From NCBI RefSeq assembly GCF_020906515.1, contig NC_085851.1, positions 2,356,001 through 2,420,000 of the forward strand: a stretch of 64,000 nucleotides of DNA, in the 5' to 3' direction. Below are positions 57,504 through 64,000 of this stretch, one piece after another. Numbering within the stretch: the first letter of the stretch is position 1; the number at the start of each line of letters is the position of its first letter. The notes beneath the pieces are model-generated. The model worked only from the letters and a program-made list of their open reading frames with translations, was not told where the DNA came from and did no database searches. A program made the position numbers and the translations under genes. The stretch is from Vanrija pseudolonga. Its lineage: Eukaryota; Basidiomycota; Tremellomycetes; Trichosporonales; Trichosporonaceae.

Positions 57504-57980
57504 TGTGCTTATGGTCGAGATTGTGGTGTCGATCGACTTTTTGATCGTTCAGTTCAGAGACGCCAACGACCTGGTCCGACTTTTGAGGTTGTGTAATTTG
57601 ATCCCGCCCACTGGCGACTGACAGCCACTGAGGCTGCTGCAACAGAGCACCTAGTGGCACCTCGCCGACGAGTGTTGCGTGCATGCATGTTTGTGTGCTC
57701 GCTCGTAGAGCGCGGTATGGCGTGCACATCGATCGCTTCTACTCCTTGCATGTGGTCCACAGTGTCACGGGTCAGTTGATGCAGCAGCTCCCCTCTCCCT
57801 CCCTCCCTCAGCCTTCCCGCCCCCAGCGCCTCGCCCGCTCGCTGCGCTCGCGGGCTCGTTCACTGCTAGACCTATGCATACTACACGTCCACATGTCCAC
57901 GATTAAGACTACTGATGATGCCCGCCGCCACGCCTCTACAGCTTGGCGTTGGCGGCCGCACCACCTGCCTCATCACCTAG
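57504..57980 (-). promoter_or_regulatory. IMG2 upstream region and ERG10 3' flank
   Basis: 477 bp between tandem minus-strand genes. It contains a C/T-rich run at about 57786-57815. No gene or specific regulatory motif was recognised. Confidence 0.35.
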
Positions 57981-59547
57981 TCAAACACGCTCAATGACCA
58001 TGGCAGTGGCGGCACCCCCACCGTTGCAGATGGCGGCAACACCCTTCTGTCCGGGCTTGAGGGCGTGGATGAGGGTGGCAACGATACGGGCGCCCGAGGC
58101 ACCAATGGGGTGGCCGAGGGCGACGGCACCGCCCTTGATGTTGATCTTGTCGAGCGAGATGCCGAGGACCTTTTCGGTGGCGACGGGAACAACCGAGAAC
58201 GCCTCGTTGAACTCCCACAGGTCAATGTCGTCCTTGGTGAGGCCGGCACGCTCAAGAGCAATGGGGACGGCGACGGTGGGGGCGGTGGGGAAGTCGATGG
58301 GCTGGACGGCGGCGTCGGCGTACGAGAGGATCTTGGCAAGGGGCTTGAGGCCCTCCTTCTCGACAACGTCGCCGGAAGCAAGGACAACGGCGGCGGCACC
58401 GTCGTTGAGCGTCGACGCGTTGGCGGCAGTGACAGTGCCGTCCTTGATGAAGACGGAGCGGATCGAGCGGAACTTGTCCTTGAGGAGCTTCTTGTAGTCC
58501 TCGTCCTCGGTGATGACAACGTCGCCCTTGCGGGTCTTGACGGTCACGGGGGCGATCTCGTCGTTGAACAGGCCGTTGGCCCACGAGTTCTGCGCACGGT
58601 TGTACGAGAGCTCGCAGAAGTCGTCCTGCTGCTCACGGGTGATGCCGAGCTCCTTGGCGGTGTGCTCGGCGCAGTTGCCCATGGGGAACTTGTTGTAGAC
58701 GTCGAACAGGCCGTCAACAACCAGCGAGTCCTTGGTCTCGTAGTGGCCGAAGGCAGGGGGTTTGCGGGGCGAGAGGAAGGGGGCGTTGGACATGGACTCC
58801 ATGCCGCCGGCGATCATGACGCCGCGCTGGCCGAGCTGGATGTTCTGCGCAGCGAGCGTGATCGACTTGAGGCCCGACGCGCAGACCTTGTTGATGGTGG
58901 TCGCGTCGGCGCCAACAGGAAGGCCCGAGGCGATGCCGACCTGGCGGGCGGGCGACTGGCCAACACCGGCCTGGACGACGTTGCCAAAGTAGATCTCCTC
59001 GACGCGGTCGGCCTTGACGCCAGCCTTGTCAAGGACGTGCTTGACGGCGGCGGTGCCGAGCTCGGGGGCCGTGAGGGTCGCAAAGACACCGTCCTTGGCG
59101 CCGATGGGCGTGCGGGACGCGCCGAGGATGTAGACGGACTGGGTGGACTGTGGGCGTCAGCGCGTGCGCGTGCGAGCGAAGCGAGCGCGCGGGGGTGGGG
59201 GATCGGCACGGGCGGGCGTCGGGTAAAGCGTTGCGTTGCGTCTGGCGACAACCTCGCCCGTACTGCTTAGCAAGCAATTGCAAGTGACGAGCTCGCGCTC
59301 GCAGCGCCATCACGACAAGTCACCCATCGTCGCCGACGCGACTGTGCGCGATCGCCAGCAGGCAGCCCGGCGCGCGACTTTTTTTTTCCGCGATCGCGCT
59401 CCTTCTGCAGTTGTCGGGAGCTCGCGGAAAAAAAGGCAGCGCGCCCAACCGCTCCCACCGCACCACACCACTACTCACCATTGCGCGGGATGCAGCGAAA
59501 GAGGGGATGGACCGAAGAGGTGTAGCGACGGCGCGGTTGAAGAACAT
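57981..59547 (-). CDS. ERG10: Acetyl-CoA C-acetyltransferase (thiolase), mitochondrial leader
   Basis: Condenses two acetyl-CoA to acetoacetyl-CoA, the first step to mevalonate and sterols, or acts in ketone/amino-acid breakdown in mitochondria. Exons 59547-59479 and 59147-57981 give 411 aa. Thiolase residues are complete: the nucleophilic Cys in NKVCASGLKS, the GGMESMSNAPFL block, NEAF, GHPIGASGARI and the second Cys in AICNGGGAA. There is no C-terminal PTS1. Exon 1 encodes only MFFNRAVATPLRSIPSFAAS plus RAM, an apparent mitochondrial presequence, separated by a 331-nt intron from the catalytic part. The presequence makes a mitochondrial isoform as likely as cytosolic Erg10; the symbol follows family, not location. 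Confidence 0.88.
59370..59442 (-). other. Strong inverted repeat in ERG10 intron 1
   Basis: Arms at 59370-59393 and 59422-59442+ are complementary over roughly 22 pairs: a GCGCGC end, a T9 tract against A7, and CCGCGA against TCGCGG at the loop side. A small bulge interrupts the match. The transcript of the intron could fold into a long stem-loop. Confidence 0.7.
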
Positions 59548-60402
59548 GTGGAAGGGGGGCCCTCGTACGATTTGGGCGCGTGGTGTGCTGGGAGGCTGGG
59601 GGGAAAGGTCGGTCAGGGACGCGTGGCGAAACCGAGGCGAGGTCTGTGGGGGAGCGCGGGTGGATGGGACGACTGGCTACTGCCTTTTGTTTGGTCTGTG
59701 GTGGTTGTGGCTGATGCACTGGTGACGACTGGTGATTATCAAGAAGAGAAAGTAGTAGATGTCGCCGACGTGTGGGGCATACATATGGGCCAAGGAGTCG
59801 AGTCGCTCCCACCTGACTGCCTGCCTGACTGCCCACAGCCCCGCCCGCCGCGCGCCGACCGGTTGGATGTTCCGGAGTTGACGAATGCCGATGGTTGTCA
59901 TGTCCCGCCCCGGCTCTTTGCACTACACGCCTAGCCGAGAGACTGGCAGCGCTGTGACCCCGCTCAACTTCCTCCATGTGGACGGTGCATTCGGCCACGC
60001 TCCATCACGGACTTTCGGATTTCTGGCGGCCAAGGCAGGTGTGTTATCAGATCCTTATACAACTGCGACTGCTGCTGCACGCACCCCCTGGCACACCTTG
60101 GCACCACCAACCGCGTCGCAAACCCCAACCCGTCAACTCCCCCGCCAAACCAACCGCACACACCCCCACCCCCACAATCATATAGACCGATGCATCGAGT
60201 GGTGTTCTGGCTCTAGGTGTACATTTGCATAGCAGCAGAGAGCAACTGCAACTAGGCACAGTGGGACGGGACCGAGGGACCGAGGGGAGGGGTATGGCAA
60301 CACAGTACCGGAAAACTGAGGCAGTCTCTTCTAGGCACAAGTGCGACTGTGCGAGCGAGCGCGAGGCTGCCTCCTCTAGACACAACCGCTCATTTTTACA
60401 GC
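59548..60402 (-). promoter_or_regulatory. ERG10 upstream region and GGC1 3' flank
   Basis: 855 bp between tandem minus-strand genes. A short TGACTGCC/TGCC repeat lies at about 59812-59832. No ORF is supported and no sterol-regulatory consensus could be assigned with confidence. Confidence 0.35.
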
Positions 60403-60666
60403 TTAGACGTACTTGCCGAAGAAGGGGATCAAGCTCTGAGCAAGAGTGTACGAGAAGACGAGCTTGGGGCCGACGACAAGGATCTGAAAGGCGTGCGTCA
60501 GCAATTCTGATACGGATAAACCGAGAGCGCGATGTCGGTGGAGGTCGGCCACTCCGGTCATCAGACCGAGATGAGATGGAACGATTTCGGCGAGGCCGAA
60601 TGCCATATCTTCCAGACCGAGCCACATCTTCCGCACCGAGACATGACCGACGTGCCGTGGCACCAT

Positions 60667-60730
<64 letters not shown>

Positions 60731-62357
60731 CACCGTCACTCACCTTGGGGGTAAGACCCTTGAAGAAGGAACCAACACCCTCAGTGCGAACCATGTCCCG
60801 AATGATGGTGACACCCGAGAGGTTGGCGTTGAAGTTGGCGTTCTGGATACGGGTCTTGACGACGTCGAGGGGAGCAGCGACAGTGATCGAGGCAACGGCA
60901 CCACCGATGGAAGCGACAAAGTCTGGTGGGTTAGCTAAGACGATCTCCTACACCCAGCTACTCACTCTGGGCCCAGGTCGACTTGGACGAGTCGTCAATG
61001 TGGAAGAGGTACTGCTTGGTAGCAGCCGAACCACCGAAGAGCTAGGCGTGTCAGTTGGCGCTTACAGTGTCACCTGCTTCCAACTTACAGCGAACGATCC
61101 GGGGGCGTTACGAGCCATGGTCCATCCCCAGCCACGGTAGAGCGACGAGATACCCTCCTCGGTGATGAGCTTGAAGAGGCCGCGGCCCTTGAGCGCGTCG
61201 GGGTTGGTCTGCATCTTGATCTTGAGCACATCGAGGGGGAGGAGCACGACCTCTCCGATACCCGTGAGCCTGTCCGTGCGTCAGCTGAGGTCTGGGCACC
61301 GGGAATGGGGCGGGGCGGGGCGGGGGGTGCACGATCTGGGCGTATCGGAAGGCTGAAGAATTTTGGGAACGAGGTAGGAACGGGGCGGGCGGCGGCACTG
61401 GTTGGCATCAAGGTGCCCGCCAGCCCGCCGTGACCCAGGACAGCACCGAACGGGGTGGTCACAGGTACTGCACTGGGGGAGCCGGCCCAGAAGAGCGGCT
61501 CCGCCACACAAGGTGCAATACGGCGCTGGTGCACCTCCGGAAGTCGCTCGCCCAAGCCGAGGGCCGGTATCCCGACAGAGCTTCGAAACAGCAAACCGAG
61601 AGCACCTGCTGAGCCACGGTAGGCGGGAATGCCCCTCCTGCCCCACACGCCTCTGCACACTCGGGGGCGGCGAGCTGCTCCATTACCGTCGCTTCGCCTG
61701 GTGCGGCCCTCCTCCGCTTGACAGTGCCAGCCGTTTCACCCCTGCCCCCCACGACAAACCCCCAAACCACACTCACGATCCAGCCGAAGCCTGCATGAGC
61801 AGCTGTCCGTTCTTCTTGCCAAACGTCTCGCGGAACCACGTGCCGCTCGACTTGTCAATCAAGTCGCGGAAGTATGGCTGTCCGCCAAACTTGTAGACGC
61901 GCTGGGCGACCTTGTAGCCCGCGGCGTAGCCGAGACCGGGGAACAAGCTCATGAACTTTGTGAGCACGGGGGCGTTGGCGGCATTCTTGAAGATGATCTG
62001 GTTGAGGTTGCCGAGGGACGCGTGCGAGCGGTTCGACATGAGGCGCTTGGCGATCGTGTCGACGGGGTGGAAGACGAGGAGCTCGGCGATGCCTGCGGTG
62101 GGTGTGAGCTAGTGCATGCTGGGCTGGCGGGGGCTGGGCCGCGGGGGAGGAGGGAGGGGCGTGGCTGCGCCATCTCGGCGCCGGCGTCGCCATCACTTGG
62201 CCGTCGCCACACCTCGGCGCCATCACTCGTCGGCCCCGCTCCCATCATCACACCCGGCCGGCTGGATTTTCGCAGTCGTGCCAAACTTACCCGACGTGCC
62301 CGAGCCCAGGATACGAGCGGTGCCGCTCTCGCGCTTGAAGTCGCCAGGGGGGGACAT
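60403..62357 (-). CDS. GGC1: Mitochondrial GTP/GDP carrier
   Basis: Inner-membrane carrier that exchanges GTP for GDP and affects mitochondrial iron homeostasis in yeast (Yhm1/Ggc1). Exons 62357-62291, 62092-61777, 61269-61089, 61041-60966, 60922-60744 and 60483-60403 give 299 aa. Six-helix carrier repeats carry PxD signatures: FHPVDTIAKRL, LPLDVLKIKMQT and APLDVVKTRIQN. Segments such as RLMSNRSH, LFPGLGYAAGYKVAQRVYKFGGQP, GWGWTMARNAPGSFALFGG and GLTPKILVVGPKLVFS align by eye with yeast Ggc1, so identity is firmer than for most carriers. Intron 2 is 507 nt, the longest in the window, and intron 5 contains a CA microsatellite. Confidence 0.95.
60670..60728. repeat. (CA)29 microsatellite
   Basis: Uninterrupted CA dinucleotides over 59 nt, inside GGC1 intron 5 (60484-60743). 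It starts 15 nt downstream of the 5' splice site in transcript orientation, where it reads as a GU repeat. Confidence 0.97.
61307..61327 (+). other. Putative G-quadruplex motif in GGC1 intron 2
   Basis: Four G runs (4, 4, 4 and 6) separated by single C bases, on the plus strand. GGC1 is transcribed from the other strand, so the G-rich strand is the template and the RNA carries the C-rich complement. Confidence 0.7.
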
Positions 62358-62882
62358 GGTGGTGCTTCTTTTGGTGATCTAGGGGGGTCTAGAGAAGGGG
62401 ATAGAGAGGAGTGATGGGCGCTGTTGTCGGTGCTGCCTTTTTTCTGTGTACCCACAGACCGAGTCGTTATCCGAAAGTCTCTCTGGTTGCTGATATCTCC
62501 CCACGAATCAAGTTGGCGGGGAACAGCGTCCAGTGCCCAGTGACGGCCAGGCACGCGCATACAAAAGTCGTTCACCCACTCACGGGCATCCTCGGAGCGG
62601 ACAAGCGGCAGCGGCCCGGCATTTCCCTAGGCGGCCACGTGGATTTGACACCGCGCCACTGGCGGGATTTTTCGGGGAATGAGTCCTGGGTGGGGGACGT
62701 CGTCCTGGCTGAGGACGCTGGGCATAGTGAGGGCAGAGGACGGAGCCAGACTGCAGCCAGGCAGGCTCTGCCAGCCGACGACCACTCGCTCCCCCTCCCT
62801 GCCTCCTCCGCCGCGCTCGACGTCGACCTCAACACACTCGCTCACCACCCAACCCCCCTCTCTCCCCACTCACCCCCAAAAG
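62358..62882. promoter_or_regulatory. Bidirectional promoter region GGC1/ATP17
   Basis: 525 bp separate the start codons of two divergent nuclear genes for mitochondrial inner-membrane proteins. The ATP17 side ends in a C-rich leader (about 62800-62880). A shared regulator is plausible, but I cannot identify a specific site. Confidence 0.5.
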
Positions 62883-63667
62883 ATGTTCGCCTCCGCCGCC
62901 CGCCGCTCCCTCACGGGCCTCATCCCCCCCAAGATCGCCACCCCTGGCGCCGTCGTGCGTGTCGGCGTGGGCAGCGCCCGGACTCCGAGCGCTCCCGAGA
63001 ACCACAAACCAAGCAACTACTAACCACCACAGTCGTCGGGCACCACCTCGGCCCGCACCCAGGCCGTCATCGACTTCTACTCCAAGCTCCCCAAGGGCCC
63101 CGCTACCGAGGTCTCGGGCGGCATCCGCGGCCGCTACTTTGAGGGCAAGAACGCCTCGGGGTTAGTCTTGGCGAGGAGGAGGTTGAAATGGGCGATGCGC
63201 GCGATGGGGTCTGGGTTGGAGTCGTTGGGACTGGCAACGACGGGATTGCGAGCGGCGCGGCGGCGGTACGGCGTGCTCTGCGTCGTGTAGATCGCGGCCC
63301 TCCCGCTGCAACTCTCGTCGCGTCAAGTCCCAGCCAACCAGTCCGCCATTTGCGTCATTGCCGCATCTCGACCCCTCGTCCTCCGGCCACTTCACCTGCT
63401 AACACTGCACAGCAAGCCCATCCTTGCCACCATTGGTGCTCTCTTCCTCATCGGCTACACCATCGACTACCAGAGTGCGTTGTTTTGGCCTTGTTGTGGC
63501 CGCGCGTCGCTGACTTTGCTCCCCTCCGACCTGCTCGACTCGTTCACGTCTCCGCCTCACTCGCGACTGTTTTTCACCGTCTCCAGTGCACCTCAAGCAC
63601 CACAAGGTGAGTTGGTGACCCCTGTCGCGCGGCAACAACTGACACGCTGCAGAACGGTGCCCACTAA
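62883..63667 (+). CDS. ATP17: Mitochondrial ATP synthase subunit f
   Basis: Small F0-sector subunit needed for assembly and dimer stability of ATP synthase. Exons 62883-62954, 63033-63160, 63413-63474, 63587-63606 and 63653-63667 give 98 aa, close to yeast Atp17. The leader MFASAARRSLTGLIPPK is a matrix/inner-membrane presequence. The mature part has the conserved VIDFYSKLPKGPA block, GRYFEGKNASGKPI and one membrane helix (ILATIGALFLIGYTIDY), followed by a basic HLKHHKNGAH tail. The last two coding exons are 20 and 15 nt. Intron 2 (63161-63412, 252 nt) is long and has a GTTAGT donor. Confidence 0.93.
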
Positions 63668-63772
63668 GCGCATTAGAGAGTATGCTGAGCGCGGGATGCA
63701 TTAAGATGGAAACGGCGTTGGGGGAGTTGGTGTGTCAAGCAAGTCACGAGGGCATGCTAGGCGCCGCACGCA

Positions 63773-64000
63773 TCAGCGGCTGCCGCACGCCGTCGCCATG
63801 TGCATCGAGTCTGGCGTTAGCAGCGGTCGTTTGAGGTTGAGATTGTCCGAGAAGGGGTCGAGTTGAGACGAGTTGTGATCGATGACGGAGACGGAGGTTG
63901 CCGGTGAAACGACGATGGAAGGTGAACCGGGCGTGTGCGTGAAACGTGGTGCGGTGGGCGTGTGGTGCGAGCGAGCGAGCACGAGCTGGCCGTGGGTGTG
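63773..64000 (-). CDS. Possible partial ORF at the right edge
   Basis: On the minus strand a frame is open from the window edge to a stop at 63773, about 75 residues. It is Ser/Pro/Thr/His-rich, with segments such as SPATSVSVIDHNSSQLDPF and LKRPLLTPDS. It may be the C-terminal exon of a gene that begins beyond the window. The composition looks more protein-like than most chance frames here, but no domain or splice site supports it. Confidence 0.3.
   Translation of the reverse strand, partial: HTHGQLVLARSHHTPTAPRFTHTPGSPSIVVSPATSVSVIDHNSSQLDPFSDNLNLKRPLLTPDSMHMATACGSR

Noticed and set aside
58065-59270. 401-codon plus-strand ORF rich in Asp, Gly, Glu, Val and Leu
   Set aside because: It is exactly antisense to the thiolase coding exon and arises from GC-biased codon use; it has no domain or splice structure of its own.

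Overview
The window is gene-dense nuclear DNA from a fungus, most likely a GC-rich basidiomycete yeast of the Tremellomycetes (a Trichosporonales-type genome). I infer this from many very short introns (about 35-60 nt; GTGAGT/GTAAGT donors, CTGAC/CTAAC branch sites 5-20 nt before the acceptor), multi-exon housekeeping genes, high GC in coding and non-coding DNA, and a full-length tuberin. The species assignment is inference. Splice junctions were read by eye; for every complete gene the summed exon lengths are divisible by three and homologous motifs run across the joins.

Layout, left to right: 3' end of an unidentified gene (+); TRM10 (-) divergent from UBC1 (+); COA6 (-) divergent from a PX-domain protein, YPT35-like (+); PRP4 kinase (-), then a small four-exon orphan gene (-) lying upstream of it in tandem; CDC23/APC8 (+); TFC3, the B-box-binding subunit of TFIIIC (-); a Nudix hydrolase (+); a short-chain dehydrogenase (+); an omega-amidase/nitrilase (+); eRF1 (+); a Cys-rich secreted or membrane protein (-) divergent from tuberin TSC2 (+); SCYL2 pseudokinase (-) divergent from UTP13 (+); an SRF1-like membrane protein (-) separated by a 2.7 kb gap from a PPP4R1-like HEAT protein (+); cyclin H CCL1 (-) divergent from ATG27 (+); IMG2/mL49 (-); acetyl-CoA acetyltransferase ERG10 (-); the mitochondrial GTP/GDP carrier GGC1 (-) divergent from the ATP synthase f subunit ATP17 (+); and a possible partial ORF (-) at the right edge.

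This is core chromosomal territory. Genes cover tRNA modification, Pol III transcription, translation termination, ubiquitin conjugation, the anaphase-promoting complex, TORC1 control, autophagy and mitochondrial function. I saw no transposon, viral remnant, rRNA, intact tRNA or CRISPR array. Several divergent pairs share short promoters, notably the mitochondrial pair GGC1/ATP17.

The most interesting signals are: (1) an exact B-box (GGTTCGAATCC) in intron 1 of the gene for the TFIIIC subunit that binds B-boxes, suggesting autoregulation; (2) a ~130 bp duplication of the PRP4 5' flank, including PRP4's ATG and next three codons, now upstream of the orphan gene, where it forms an overlapping upstream ORF; (3) the orphan gene itself, with tandem alanine-rich heptads; (4) microexons in UBC1 (11 and 23 nt) and eRF1 (18 nt); (5) stop-free introns of 3n length in CDC23 and TSC2; and (6) a long hairpin in ERG10 intron 1.
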